The notes under the pieces were generated by a model, which was not told where the DNA came from, did no database searches, and worked only from the letters and a program-made list of their open reading frames with translations. Source: Acidobacteriales bacterium 59-55 (GTDB lineage Bacteria; Acidobacteriota; Terriglobia; Terriglobales; Acidobacteriaceae). From it: a stretch of DNA of 64,000 nt. A program made the translations under genes and the position numbers. The DNA lies in assembly GCA_001897435.1 (NCBI GenBank), contig MKSV01000002.1, positions 226,428-290,427 of the forward strand, read 5' to 3'. Positions 1-9,140 of this stretch are shown piece by piece; positions within the stretch are counted from its first letter, which is position 1, and each line of letters begins with the position of its first letter.

Positions 1-111
1 CGCTGCCGTACCGGCCTGCGCCAGCGCCGTCGAACAAACAGCAGAGAGCAACGCCAGCGCCAGCAACGCCGCCAGCCGGGTAAGTTTATTAACCGCAACA
101 ATGCTCTTCAT
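1..111 (-). CDS. Partial secreted protein (N-terminal signal peptide only)
   Basis: Only the first 37 codons lie inside the window; the gene runs off the left edge. The ATG at 111 follows a strong GGAGGGGA ribosome site about 3-4 bases upstream. The translation is a typical Sec signal peptide: two lysines near the N-terminus, a Leu/Ala-rich core at about residues 12-29 and an ALA-Q type signal peptidase I site near residue 32, so the product is exported. Nothing is left from which to infer its function. It is divergent from hemB, with one solo repeat module between the two genes. Confidence 0.7.
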   Translation of the reverse strand, partial: MKSIVAVNKLTRLAALLALALLSAVCSTALAQAGTAA

Positions 112-258
112 CGCATCCCCTCCATGACGACCACCATAACAACCGGGTCGTACCGATAGTCTAGCCACTCCAGCCCGTCAAGCGCACGCCTTCACGCCCC
201 GCCCAAACGTCTCCGGCCGGGTCAAGCGCACACCCTCACGCTCTCTCAACCCAAAAGG

Positions 259-312
259 CACGTCATCTCGACCGAAGGCCCGCAGGGCCGCAGCGGAGAG
301 ACCCCTGTATTT
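259..312 (-). repeat. Solo module A repeat
   Basis: Reads on the minus strand as the module that starts near TACAGGGGTCTCTCC and ends GGTCGAGATGACGTG. Its inner hairpin has arms GGCCC/GGGCC around a 3-base loop. It lies between the divergent signal-peptide gene and hemB. Confidence 0.85.
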
Positions 313-381
313 CGCCGTTACGCTCGGCGAAAACACGCACCCGCCGCAGACCCCCTCCTCGCAGTCTCGTAGACTATAGCT

Positions 382-1368
382 ATGAACTTCCCCGTCACCC
401 GCCTGCGCCGCCTGCGCCGCACCGAGGCCATGCGCTCGCTCGTCCGCGAGACCCGCCTGCACCCCGGCGCATTGATCTACCCCCTGTTTCTCTGCCCCGG
501 CGAGGGCGTCCGCAAGGCCATCTCGTCGATGCCCGGCTGCTTCAACCTCTCGCTCGACGAAGCGATGAAGGAAGCCGAATCCTGCGCCGCGCTCGGCATC
601 GGCGGCCTTCTCCTCTTCGGCCTTCCGGCGGAAAAAGACGAGCAGGCCACCGGAGCCTGGGCCGACGACGGCATCGTGCAGACGGCGCTGCGGGCGTTCA
701 AGGCGAACCGCAAGCTCGACTCCCTGCTCCAGATCGCCGACGTCTGCCTCTGCGAGTACACCTCGCACGGACACTGCGGCGTGGTCGTCCGCGACGGCAA
801 TCATTATGAGATCGAAAACGACTCCAGCGTCGCCCTGCTCGCAAAGACCGCCGCCTCGCTCGCCGCTGCCGGCGCGGACATCGTCGCGCCCAGCGACATG
901 ATGGACGGCCGCGTCGCCGCCATGCGCGAGGCGCTCGACGGCATCGGCCGCGAGCAGACCGCCATCATGAGCTACGCCTCCAAGTTCTCCTCCGCCTTCT
1001 ACGGCCCGTTCCGCGAGGCGGCGGACTCGGCTCCGCAGTTCGGCGACCGGCGCAGCTACCAGATGGACGGCGCCAACCTGCGCGAGGCCATGCGCGAGAT
1101 CGAGCTCGACGTCGCCGAGGGCGCGGATATGCTGCTGATGAAGCCCGCCATGCCCTACCTCGACGTGATTCGCGCCGCCCGCGAGCGCTTCGATCTGCCC
1201 ATGGGCGCCTACCAGGTCTCGGGCGAGTTCTCCATGCTGCACGCCGCCTTCGAGCGCGGCTGGCTCGAACCCGAACGCGCCATGATGGAGTCGCTGGTCT
1301 CCATCCGCCGCGCCGGAGCCGACTTCATCGTCACCTACTTCGCTAAAGACGCCGCCCGGCTGCTGTAA
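382..1368 (+). CDS. hemB: Delta-aminolevulinic acid dehydratase (porphobilinogen synthase)
   Basis: Condenses two molecules of 5-aminolevulinate to porphobilinogen, the second common step of tetrapyrrole (heme) synthesis, in the cytoplasm. The 328-residue length is normal for the family. The two active-site lysines are visible: K201 in the [13 protein letters not shown] segment and K254 in LLMKPA, which forms the Schiff base. The metal site has the zinc-type cysteine triad (C122, C124, C132 in [13 protein letters not shown]) rather than the aspartate-rich magnesium type, so a zinc-dependent enzyme is expected. It is followed after 152 bases by nadD on the same strand. The start gives the usual N-terminal FPxxRxRRLR segment. 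Assignment is very secure. Confidence 0.97.
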   Translation: MNFPVTRLRRLRRTEAMRSLVRETRLHPGALIYPLFLCPGEGVRKAISSMPGCFNLSLDEAMKEAESCAALGIGGLLLFGLPAEKDEQATGAWADDGIVQTALRAFKANRKLDSLLQIADVCLCEYTSHGHCGVVVRDGNHYEIENDSSVALLAKTAASLAAAGADIVAPSDMMDGRVAAMREALDGIGREQTAIMSYASKFSSAFYGPFREAADSAPQFGDRRSYQMDGANLREAMREIELDVAEGADMLLMKPAMPYLDVIRAARERFDLPMGAYQVSGEFSMLHAAFERGWLEPERAMMESLVSIRRAGADFIVTYFAKDAARLL

Positions 1369-1520
1369 GGGAAGCCTCTGTGTTCAGCATCCACAGCGTT
1401 TTTGTTCGTCCTTCCGAGCCGCCTCCAGGCAACAGAGCCTCTTTGCCTTTCCCGCCAACTCGTCTACCCTTCGACTGTCACCGCTTTTAGACAGACCCTG
1501 AACCGGGAAGGCAGACCCTC

Positions 1521-2150
1521 GTGCGCGTAGCTCTCTTCGGCGGCACCTTCGACCCTCCGCACCGCGGCCACCTCAGCGTCGCCCGAGCCGCGGCAGACGC
1601 CTTCCGTCTGGACTCAATCCTCTTCGCTCCCGCCGGACGCCAGCCCCTCAAGTCCAACGGCACCTCCACCTCCTTCGCCGACCGCCTCGCCATGACCGCC
1701 CTCGCCTGCGCGAGCGTTGATGACAGGAGCAAAGGCAGCATCGAAGACCCCCGCCTCCAGGCCTCCGCCCTCGATGCCCCCCGCGCCGACGGCCTGCCCA
1801 ACTACACCGTCGACACCCTCGCCGAGCTTCGGCGAACCCGTCCCGGCGACACCCTCTTCAACCTCGTCGGCGCCGACAGCTTCCTCGACCTTCCCCGCTG
1901 GCGCGAGCCCGCCCGCCTGCTCGAACTCGCCGAGTGGATCGTCGCCGCCCGCCCCGGCTTCTCGCTCGAAGACCTCTCCGCGCTCCGCCTCACCCCCCAT
2001 CAGCGCGCCCGCGTCCACCTGCTTGCCTCCACCGACGAAGACATCTCGGCGACCGATCTCCGCCGCCGCCTGCAAACCGGCGACGACTGCCGCGGCCTCG
2101 TCCCCGCCGCCGTCTGCGATTACATCCGGCGCCACGGCCTCTACCGCTGA
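1521..2150 (+). CDS. nadD: Nicotinate-nucleotide adenylyltransferase
   Basis: Transfers AMP from ATP to nicotinate mononucleotide, giving deamido-NAD in NAD synthesis. The 209-residue protein has the nucleotidyltransferase fold signature GGTFDPPHRGHL at residues 7-18, with the HxGH nucleotide-binding histidines at 14-17, and the second motif ISATDLR at 175-181. The start is GTG; an in-frame start further upstream is not needed because the beta-strand MRVALFGGTF begins immediately. Residues about 66-92 form a variable loop. nadD followed by rsfS is a common bacterial arrangement, and here rsfS starts 124 bases downstream on the same strand. Confidence 0.95.
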   Translation: MRVALFGGTFDPPHRGHLSVARAAADAFRLDSILFAPAGRQPLKSNGTSTSFADRLAMTALACASVDDRSKGSIEDPRLQASALDAPRADGLPNYTVDTLAELRRTRPGDTLFNLVGADSFLDLPRWREPARLLELAEWIVAARPGFSLEDLSALRLTPHQRARVHLLASTDEDISATDLRRRLQTGDDCRGLVPAAVCDYIRRHGLYR

Positions 2151-2274
2151 ATATCTCTATGTACCCCATGTCGCGCCCGCCGCTGGCATTCGCCGCCGCA
2201 ACTCGCTACCATTGAAAATCCGGAGCACGAGATCAGTACGGAGCCCCGGATGATTCTGCACCTCAAGGAGCCTC

Positions 2275-2826
2275 ATGCCATCCACGGAAACCAACCGTCT
2301 GCTTCTCGCCGCCGTGGCAGCCTGCGAAGACAAGAAAGCTGAAGACATTCGGATTCTCGCGCTGGACCCGGCCGAGAGCGGCCTCACCGACTACTTCCTC
2401 ATCTGCAACGGCACCAACGACCGCCAGAACGTCGCCATCACCGATGAGATCGAGCTGCGGCTCAAGCGCGAGTTCGGCGTCTATCCCAACTCCGTCGAAG
2501 GCCGCCGCCAGGCCGAGTGGATTCTGATGGACTACGTGGACTTCATCGTCCACGTCTTCTCCGCCGAGAAGCGCGCCTTCTACGGCCTGGAGCGGCTGCG
2601 CAAGACCGCCACCACCCTCAGCGTCGCCGAACTCAACGCCGAACTGAAGGCAGCCATCTCCAAGGCGCGTGCAAAGAAGGCTCCGGCAAAGAAGGCCGCA
2701 GCAAAGAAGGCTCCCGCGAAAAAGGCAGCAGCAAAGAAACCGGCGAAGGCGGCAGCAAAGAAAGTCGCAGCAAAAAAGACGCCTGCGAAAAAATCCGCCG
2801 CGGCGAAGAAGTCCGCCAAAAAATAA
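2275..2826 (+). CDS. rsfS: Ribosomal silencing factor RsfS with a histone-like Lys/Ala tail
   Basis: RsfS binds protein uL14 of the 50S subunit and blocks subunit joining when nutrients are scarce. The conserved domain spans about residues 8-118, with the family segments DYFLICNGTNDRQ (39-51), EGRRQAEWILMDY (75-87) and FYGLERL (102-108). Ordinary RsfS is about 105-120 residues. This one continues to 183 with a tail (129-183) made almost only of Lys, Ala and Pro in AKKAPAKK-type repeats, like the C-terminus of histone H1 or bacterial HctB/AlgP-type proteins. The tail is strongly basic and probably binds RNA or DNA. The ATG follows AAGGAG at close spacing. A terminator hairpin follows the stop codon. 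The core call is secure; the role of the tail is unknown. Confidence 0.93.
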   Translation: MPSTETNRLLLAAVAACEDKKAEDIRILALDPAESGLTDYFLICNGTNDRQNVAITDEIELRLKREFGVYPNSVEGRRQAEWILMDYVDFIVHVFSAEKRAFYGLERLRKTATTLSVAELNAELKAAISKARAKKAPAKKAAAKKAPAKKAAAKKPAKAAAKKVAAKKTPAKKSAAAKKSAKK

Positions 2827-2862
2827 CCTCGCAATCCGCGATCAAACAACGCGATCAAACAA

Positions 2863-2890
2863 AATGGCCCGCCAATTCCGGCGGGCCATT
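2863..2890. terminator. Terminator hairpin after rsfS
   Basis: Perfect 11-bp stem AATGGCCCGCC / GGCGGGCCATT with a 6-base loop, 37 bases after the rsfS stop. It has no long T-run, only CCATTT. The same stem core recurs at 5375-5406. Confidence 0.7.
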
Positions 2891-3007
2891 CCATTTAATT
2901 CAGCCTCTTACGCGGCAAAGAACGGCAAAGCACAACGCCATTCCCACCGAAGCGGCGTGACAGCAATAAAAGCACGTCATCTCAATCGAAAGTCACAAAC
3001 AAAAATG

Positions 3008-3337
3008 CACGTCATCTCGACCGAAGGCGTGCGGCTTCATCGCACGCCGCAGCGGAGAGACCCCTGTATTTAGCCTTTGCACTTGCAGTTGCACTTGCAC
3101 TTGCACTTGTAGTTGCAGTTGCAGTTGCAGTTGCAGTTGTAGTTGCAGTTGTAGTTGCAGTTGCAGTTGCAGTTGCAGTTGTAGTTGTAGTTGTAGTTGC
3201 AGTTGTAGTTGTAGTTGCAGTTGCAGTTGTAGTTGTAGTTGCAGTTGCAGTTGCACTTGCTTCTAGGTACGCCAAGGCTTTAGCCTTGGCCTCTATCGCC
3301 GAAGCCTAAAACGGGGCTTTAGCCCCTGGGGTATGCC
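3008..3337 (-). repeat. Composite repeat A-H-B (minus orientation)
   Basis: Module A 3008-3071, with inner hairpin arms GGCGTGCG/CGCACGCC. Module H 3072-3260 is about 190 bases of TTGCAG/TTGTAG-type hexamers. Module B 3261-3337 has hairpins CCAAGGCTTTAGCCTTGG and GGGGCTTTAGCCCC. Several long low-complexity open frames here (poly LQ, poly AT) are by-products of the tract. Confidence 0.9.
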
Positions 3338-3381
3338 TCTCTCTCCAACCAACCTCACATCTTCTCAACCTCGCTAAAATG

Positions 3382-3475
3382 CACGTCATCTCGACCGGAG
3401 CGGCGGGGTCCCCGGCGAGTCCGCACTTGACTCGCTGGGGTGCAAGCGAAGCGCAGCGGAGAGACCCCTGTATTT
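3382..3475 (-). repeat. Solo module A with enlarged inner region
   Basis: Module A ends are conserved, but the centre is expanded to about 60 bases. The centre contains a GGGGTCCCC palindrome and a second hairpin with arms GCGAGT/ACTCGC. Confidence 0.75.
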
Positions 3476-3494
3476 CGCCGTTCGATCGCGGCAG

Positions 3495-3531
3495 CCCCAT
3501 CCTTTCGCGATGCCGCTGCGAAAGGATGGGG
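3495..3531. repeat. Module G hairpin
   Basis: Perfect 14-bp inverted repeat CCCCATCCTTTCGC / GCGAAAGGATGGGG with a 9-base loop, just beyond the 3' end of the lipase gene. A relative is at 13144-13170. Confidence 0.7.
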
Positions 3532-3553
3532 AACATGCCCGGCCGAAACCGCT

Positions 3554-4633
3554 CTAGTAGCCTGCTCCGAAGCGGGGGTTGCGCGCGGCCGCAATCCTCG
3601 GCGACAGCACCGGCGGCGCGATCGTAAGCCCGGGCCGAGCCTTATCCAGAACCGGACGCGGCAGGTAGCTTCCCTTGTACGGCGATGAGACAGCCTCGGC
3701 CATTCTCAGCTCCGGCGTCACAATCGTCTGGATCAGCGGCGCGCCCAGCAGCCCCAGGTAGATGTTGCACTGGTGCTGGTAGGCCACCTCGGCGATGAAG
3801 GTAGTGCTGCTGGGGGAGGCAGCGCCGGTCAACTCCGTGCCCGCTCCGTTGGGCTGCGTGTAGACGGAGTTGTAGTGCAGCTCGCTCGCAATCAGCGCGG
3901 CTTCCAGCCCGTCGATCGTGTCCTTCGCCCAACTGGGCGTCGGAATGCCGATGCCGCTGTAGATCCACTCCAGCTCCAGCAGACTCCCCCAGGCGTGCGG
4001 AATCGCGTCAAGCGAGTTCCAGTAGCGATAGCTATTGGGGAGTCTCGCGTTGAAGCCGATAGCAAACGGACCGTTGCCCGCGCTGGGCGCGGCGTAGGTG
4101 TAGACCTGCGTGTTGGGATCGGGCGTGCTGCCCGAGGGACCGCGCTGATAAGAGAGCCACGACCCGAGCACCGTAGCCAGGTTGCCGCCGAGGCTATGCC
4201 CGGTGACGGTGACGGTCGCGGTCGAAGGAATGGTATTCGTAAGATAGTCGCCGAGCGTCTGCCCATTCCATGTCGCAAGGGTCAGATTGCTGGCCTGCGT
4301 ATACGAGCCGTAGGAAAGCATCGCCTGCGGCTGCGCGGGAAGATAAGGCCACGCGCTTTGATAAGTGACATAGAGGTTGTAAAACCAGTTGTACAGCGTG
4401 TCGATGCTGACGCTGGTCTCGCTGCCGCGAATCGCGAGCGCGTAGTTGCCCGTCGATGCGCTCTTCGCCACGTAGCAGAGATTGCCGTAGGCATCGTCAT
4501 ACGGTCCCCAGACGACAGACCAGTCGCCCCCGGTCGCATAACTTGTGTTCTGTAGCTGGCCGCTGATGTCGCTGGAATAAGCGATTGCGGAAAGGGTCAT
4601 CATAACGGCCGAATCGGGCCAGGAGGTGCTCAT
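3554..4633 (-). CDS. Lipase class 3 family protein
   Basis: Alpha/beta-hydrolase of the fungal-type lipase 3 family, expected to hydrolyse acylglycerol or other ester bonds. The 359-residue protein carries the nucleophile elbow GHSLGG (residues 145-150, Ser147), preceded by the beta-strand TATVTVT and followed by a helix (NLATVLGSWL). Asp204 or Asp208 in the YWNSLDAIPHAW region and a later His are the likely triad partners. An oxyanion-type segment LAIRGSET lies at 67-74. No signal peptide is visible, so it is either cytoplasmic or exported by another route. The start at 4633 follows AAAAGGAGCAACCG. It lies between rsfS and the TonB-dependent receptor, with composite repeats on both sides. 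The natural substrate cannot be told. Confidence 0.8.
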   Translation of the reverse strand: MSTSWPDSAVMMTLSAIAYSSDISGQLQNTSYATGGDWSVVWGPYDDAYGNLCYVAKSASTGNYALAIRGSETSVSIDTLYNWFYNLYVTYQSAWPYLPAQPQAMLSYGSYTQASNLTLATWNGQTLGDYLTNTIPSTATVTVTGHSLGGNLATVLGSWLSYQRGPSGSTPDPNTQVYTYAAPSAGNGPFAIGFNARLPNSYRYWNSLDAIPHAWGSLLELEWIYSGIGIPTPSWAKDTIDGLEAALIASELHYNSVYTQPNGAGTELTGAASPSSTTFIAEVAYQHQCNIYLGLLGAPLIQTIVTPELRMAEAVSSPYKGSYLPRPVLDKARPGLTIAPPVLSPRIAAARNPRFGAGY

Positions 4634-4890
4634 CGGTTGCTCCTTTTGGTTGAAAAGCGGAAAGGTTGAGCAACAGCAGAGCCGGACGAGCAGAACAAAG
4701 GAAGCCAGCGGAACAGCAAACGCACAGGATTCAGATAAGGATCGATCTCCGTGTGAACACCACTATAACCGAACAGTGAGCGCAATTTGACGAACAGCGG
4801 GCGCAATTCTCCTGCAAGAAATATAGGGAGGTCTTCGAGGTGCATAGGGAGCTTTGGCGACCCATGTCACCTCAACCTGCACAACCAAAT

Positions 4891-4980
4891 CACGTCATCT
4901 CGACCCACGCAACTCAACTCGCGCAACCGCCAAAGCACGTCATCTCGACCCACGCAACTCAACTCGCGCAGCCGCCAAAG
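4891..4980 (-). repeat. Two tandem 45-bp repeats carrying the end of module A
   Basis: CACGTCATCTCGACC, the outer end of module A, occurs at 4891, 4936 and 4981 with an exact 45-base period. The first two copies are followed by nearly identical 30-base filler; the third continues into a full module A. Confidence 0.8.
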
Positions 4981-5333
4981 CACGTCATCTCGACCGGAGG
5001 CGGCGCATTTGCCGCCGCAGTGGAGAGACCCCTGTATTTGCCGTTGCCGTTGCCTTTGCCTTTGCCGTTGCCTTTGCCGTTGCTTGCCCTTGCTGTTGCC
5101 TTTGCCGTTGCCGTTGCCGTTGCCTTTTGCCGTTGCCCTTGCCCTTTGCCCTTGCCCTTTGCCCTTGCCCTTTGCCCTTGCCCTTTGCCCTTGCCCTTTG
5201 CCTTTGCCTTTGCCGTTGCCTTTTGCCGTTGCCTTTGCCTTTTGCCGTTGCCGTTGCTTCTAGGTAGGCCAAGGCTTTAGCCTTGGCTCTCTCCGCGCCA
5301 CAAAAAAGGGGGCTTTAGCCCCTGGGGTATGCC
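4981..5333 (-). repeat. Composite repeat A-H-B (minus orientation)
   Basis: Module A 4981-5039 (inner arms GGCGGC/GCCGCC). Module H 5040-5257 is a run of GCCTTT/GCCGTT/GCCCTT hexamers. Module B 5258-5333 has both hairpins with TTTA loops. It fills the gap between the lipase promoter region and the receptor terminator. Confidence 0.9.
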
Positions 5334-5374
5334 TTCCTCGCCCCTTCTAAAAAATAGCCGATGCCTGTCGCACG

Positions 5375-5406
5375 ACAATGGCCCGCCGGTTACGGCGGGC
5401 CATTGT
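5375..5406. terminator. Terminator hairpin after the TonB-dependent receptor
   Basis: Perfect 13-bp stem ACAATGGCCCGCC / GGCGGGCCATTGT with a 6-base loop, 20 bases beyond the receptor stop codon. The core stem is the same as at 2863-2890. Confidence 0.75.
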
Positions 5407-5426
5407 CCTTGCGCTTCTCCGAAGCG

Positions 5427-8400
5427 CTAGAAGATCAGTTTCAGCGCTCCCTGGATCTGCCGGGCGCCGGTGGTGCCGTCGTTCTGCCCGACCTGCGACT
5501 GCGAGACCCCGAAGGTCGGCGAGTCGATTCCCAGCGAGGAGAACACCGGAGCAGTGAGATTGGGATGGTTGAAGACGTTGTAGCTCTCCGCCCGGAAGAC
5601 CAGCTTGACCTGCTCGCGCAGCGTCTGCGTCTTCTGGAAGACCACGTCGGTATCGACGTAGCCCGGGCCATGGAACTTGTTGCGGTGGATGGAGACGCTC
5701 TGGCCGAAGGGCGCATTGGCGAAGGCCGCGGCCGACGGGCCGACGATCTTGCCCGACGCGACGGCAGTCCCGCGCTTCGAGGGATATGGCGCTCCAATCA
5801 TCTGCGGACGGTTGGTCACGCCGGTGTGGAGATTATCCACCGTGCCGCGAAGGTCGAACGGCAGGCCACCCTGAATCTGCTGGATGCCGGAGATCTGAAT
5901 CCCCTCGAAGACATGCCCCAGCAAGCCGCTGTTCAGCCGCGACTTCCCGATGCCGATGGGCAGGCTATAGCTGGCCGCGGCGGTTCCGCGGTGGCGAACG
6001 TCGGAGTCGGAGTTGCCGTACTCCGGCCCCAGGTCGAAGCTGTTGCGCGGAAGCCCGCTGCCGCCGGCCCCGGGAACGATGGCATCGGACCCGTTATCGA
6101 GCGAGTGCGCATAGGTGTAGCTGCCGGTGAGGGTCAGGCCGCCAAACTGTCCCGAGAGCCGCGTCTGCAGCGCGTTGTAGTTGCTGCTGACCACCGACGT
6201 CTGGAAGAGCGTATGCAGAAAGGCCGTATTGTTGACGCGCGGGTCAAAGTCGGCGCCGCCGAGATAGAGCGCATTGAGCTGCAGCGAGGCCGGGTTGACG
6301 CCGGCGGCCAGCGATTCCTGCACCAGGTTCGGCTGCGGAGGATTGCCGTCGATCTCGCGCAGTCCGTGGGTGCTGTGGTTGCCCACGTAGTTCACCTCAA
6401 GAGCCACCCGGTTGGTGAGCTGGTGCTGGATGCCGATGTTGTAGCTTTCGCTGGTCGGCATCTTGAGGTTGGGGTCGATGAGGACCGGCGTGTTGTATTC
6501 CCCGTCGCCGATCGAAGCCGAGGGCGTCAGCGCGCCGGGGAAGGCAATCGTCGCAACCGTCGGCGTATCGGGTGTCGCGTCGAACGGATAGTCGTTGAAG
6601 GTCGCCTGGTAGGGCGGGTTGGACTTCGCGTTGCCGAACAGATTGTCGAAGATGCGGTCGTGGAAGATGCCGAAGCCGCCGCGAATCGCCGTCCTGCCGT
6701 CGCCGTGCAGGTCGTAGGCAAAGCCGATGCGCGGCTCGATCAGCTTCCAACTGTCGGCATAGAGCTGCCGTCCCGTTCCCGGGCCGACCGAGGTGAAGAC
6801 GAAGCCGTCGGCAGGCGTGGCAATCGACGTATCGCCGTAGTAGTTGGAGAGATTTCCGTCCTTCTCATACGGCACGCCGTTGAAGGCGTAGCGCAGGCCG
6901 ATAATGGCGGTGAACTTTGGTGTGACCTTCCAGGTATCCTGCGCGAACGCCGCCCACTCATGCTGGCGGAAGCGGCTCAGGTCGCTGGCGCGGCGAATGC
7001 CCTCGCGGGTAAAGAACTGGTTCTCGGCATTGTTGGAGACCGCGCCCTGAGCTCCCCAGACCAGATCCTCAAAGCCCCGCACGCTGGGAGAGTTGCTGTC
7101 CCCGGCGAACTGGTAGGACGGATAATCCGGGCCGAAGGTGCTGTACACGTCCATCGAGAGAAGGTCGCGCGACGAAAAGTCGTCGAAGTTGTTGTCCTTG
7201 ACGCTGCGGTACTCGCCGCCGAACTTGAACGAATGCGCGCCACGGGTGACGGTAAATGTGTCGGCCAGAAAGATCGTCGAGCTCAGCCTCGCCTGCGCGT
7301 TGCTGTCGCCGAGATCGGTGCACCCGAACGTAAAGAAGTAGGGGATGCTTACGTCGCGGCCCTTGCCGAAGCCGTCCACGCCGGTGATTGCGTCGATCGG
7401 GCCGTGGTTGCAGTAGAAGCCCGCATTGGCCTGGTTGTAGCCCGCGCGAAAGAGATTGGTGGTGTTGGCCGAGAGCGCCGAGGCCAGCGAGATCACGCCG
7501 TTGTGGCTGGTGCTGATCACCGAGGTGGCGCCATAGCCGGGCAGAACCTCATCGAAGAAGGGATTGCCGTCGGCCGAGTGGTTATAGATGTAACGAACCG
7601 TGAGCTGATGCTTGTCCGTCAGCTTATGGTCCAGCCGGCCGGTGAGGTTGTAGCTGTTGAGCGGATCGGGCGAGGGAAAGAAGTACGTTGTGCTGACTCC
7701 ATCGCCGTTGTCGGCCTGTCCCACCGGCGCGATCGCCAGGATCTTCGCCACCGCCGGATCCTGTCCCAGACCGGAGAGGTTATCGGGGTTCGTGGAGGGA
7801 TTGCTGAGATCGACCGCGGTCTCGCTGCCGTCGATCGGATCGATATACGTGAACTTGCCCGTCTTGAAAGCAGCGGTCGGAGTCGTCTGAAACGAGGTTC
7901 GCGTGGTGCGGAAGCGCTGCACCTCCCCGTTGAGGAAGAAGAAGGTGTGGTCCTTCCAGATCGGGCCGCCGAGCGAAGCTCCGAAGTCGTTGCGGATGTA
8001 GGGGTCCTGCTTGCCGTCTTCCTTCTTGTTGAAGTAGTCGCGCGCTCCCAGCGCGTTGTAGCGGCCGAACTCATACGCGCTGCCGTGGAACTTGTTGCCG
8101 CCGCCGCGCGTGATCACGTCGATGATCGCGCCCGTGTTGCGGCCGAACTCCGCGTCGAAGTTGTTGGTGATGACGCGGAACTCCTGCGTCGAGTCCGGGT
8201 TCGCCGCCGAGATGCCGCCCTGCCCGCCCGGAACCGAGGTATCGTTGTTGTCCGAGCCGTCGAGCATGAAGTTGTTGTTGCGCTCGCGCTGCCCGTTGAC
8301 CGAGAATCCGCCGACATTGTTGGCCGATGTCACCACGCCGGGCGACAGCAGCACCAGTTGGTAGGGATCGCGCAGGATCAGCGGCAGATCATTAATCTGC

Positions 8401-8816
8401 TTCGAGTCGACCACCGTCGAGAGCTGGAAGCTGCTGGTCTCGACCGGAGCCACCGTCACGTCCTGCACGTCGACCGAGGCCACCGCGCCCGCCAGCGAGA
8501 GCGTAAAGTTCACCGGAAGCGTCGCCGCGACGTTCAGAATGACGCTCTTGCGCGAGAGCGTCTGGAAGCCCGGAGCTTCAACCGTGACCGTGTAAACCGA
8601 CGGCGGCAGCGCGGCGAAGTCATAGATACCCGCCGAGGTCGTGGTCGTCGTCCGCGTCAGTCCCGTGGACTCGGACGTCACCGTCACCGTCGCGCCGGGA
8701 ACCAGAGCCCCCGCCGGATCGAAGACCTGGCCGGTTACCGTACCCGTCTGCCCAACTGCAACTCCCACCATCGATACCAAGGCCAAAACCGCAACGCCCA
8801 GCTTTTTGAAACCCAT
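5427..8816 (-). CDS. Oar-like TonB-dependent outer-membrane receptor with carboxypeptidase-regulatory domain
   Basis: A 1129-residue outer-membrane protein of the Oar/large TonB-dependent type that is greatly expanded in acidobacteria, probably for uptake of oligosaccharides or other large substrates. An N-terminal signal peptide (about 1-22, ending AVGQ) is followed by a carboxypeptidase-regulatory-like beta-sandwich (about 24-108: TGTVTGQVFDPAG, GIYDFAALPPSVYTV). A plug-like region (about 115-270) contains NGQRERNNNFMLDG and QEFRVITNNFDAEFGR, and a long beta-barrel follows. The last residues LKLIF end in Phe, matching the BAM-recognised terminal beta-strand. No clear TonB box is visible. 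The ATG at 8816 is preceded by GAGGG at a slightly long distance. A terminator hairpin follows. The substrate cannot be read from the sequence. Confidence 0.92.
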   Translation of the reverse strand: MGFKKLGVAVLALVSMVGVAVGQTGTVTGQVFDPAGALVPGATVTVTSESTGLTRTTTTTSAGIYDFAALPPSVYTVTVEAPGFQTLSRKSVILNVAATLPVNFTLSLAGAVASVDVQDVTVAPVETSSFQLSTVVDSKQINDLPLILRDPYQLVLLSPGVVTSANNVGGFSVNGQRERNNNFMLDGSDNNDTSVPGGQGGISAANPDSTQEFRVITNNFDAEFGRNTGAIIDVITRGGGNKFHGSAYEFGRYNALGARDYFNKKEDGKQDPYIRNDFGASLGGPIWKDHTFFFLNGEVQRFRTTRTSFQTTPTAAFKTGKFTYIDPIDGSETAVDLSNPSTNPDNLSGLGQDPAVAKILAIAPVGQADNGDGVSTTYFFPSPDPLNSYNLTGRLDHKLTDKHQLTVRYIYNHSADGNPFFDEVLPGYGATSVISTSHNGVISLASALSANTTNLFRAGYNQANAGFYCNHGPIDAITGVDGFGKGRDVSIPYFFTFGCTDLGDSNAQARLSSTIFLADTFTVTRGAHSFKFGGEYRSVKDNNFDDFSSRDLLSMDVYSTFGPDYPSYQFAGDSNSPSVRGFEDLVWGAQGAVSNNAENQFFTREGIRRASDLSRFRQHEWAAFAQDTWKVTPKFTAIIGLRYAFNGVPYEKDGNLSNYYGDTSIATPADGFVFTSVGPGTGRQLYADSWKLIEPRIGFAYDLHGDGRTAIRGGFGIFHDRIFDNLFGNAKSNPPYQATFNDYPFDATPDTPTVATIAFPGALTPSASIGDGEYNTPVLIDPNLKMPTSESYNIGIQHQLTNRVALEVNYVGNHSTHGLREIDGNPPQPNLVQESLAAGVNPASLQLNALYLGGADFDPRVNNTAFLHTLFQTSVVSSNYNALQTRLSGQFGGLTLTGSYTYAHSLDNGSDAIVPGAGGSGLPRNSFDLGPEYGNSDSDVRHRGTAAASYSLPIGIGKSRLNSGLLGHVFEGIQISGIQQIQGGLPFDLRGTVDNLHTGVTNRPQMIGAPYPSKRGTAVASGKIVGPSAAAFANAPFGQSVSIHRNKFHGPGYVDTDVVFQKTQTLREQVKLVFRAESYNVFNHPNLTAPVFSSLGIDSPTFGVSQSQVGQNDGTTGARQIQGALKLIF

Positions 8817-9140
8817 AAGACTTGAACCCTCAACTCAGAAATTGGAGAAATAAAAACGGCTGCCCGTGAAATTCAGACGCTGTCTTCCAATAGGATTGAT
8901 GCCGCAATCACAGCCTGCGATCCTGCCTTTCGCAAATTCCCTGTAAAGGTCATCGGCGAAACTCCGCAAAAGTGAATAGCGAATCTGTTGAAGACCTGCA
9001 TGTTGGATTCCATCTTCCATTCGACTGCAAGAAATTGCAAACAAGAGGACAAAATGTAGTTAACATGGTCTGACAATATGGAATACGGGATAATTCGATT
9101 CTATGTTCCGCAAAAATGGATTTTTATTTGAAGAATATCT
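8817..9140. other. Intergenic region with no recognised element
   Basis: Divergent spacer between the receptor gene and rlmH. It is clearly more AT-rich than the flanks and must hold both promoters. No repeat module, convincing hairpin or operator was seen. Confidence 0.5.

Noticed and set aside
3008..3275. Proteins of poly LQ, poly AT, poly AV or poly LP type predicted from hexamer tracts here and at many other places
   Set aside because: They are by-products of module H read in frames without stops; no ribosome sites, and the same DNA occurs at many loci in any frame.
4891..5333. Possible CRISPR array
   Set aside because: Repeats of 45 bases with almost identical filler, only three units, no unique spacers and no cas genes; the hexamer tracts also lack spacer structure.
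5361..8825. A 1154-codon plus-strand open frame opposite the TonB-dependent receptor
   Set aside because: It is antisense to a clear gene; the translation is Arg/Val/Glu-rich without domains, as expected from complementing GC-rich third codon positions.
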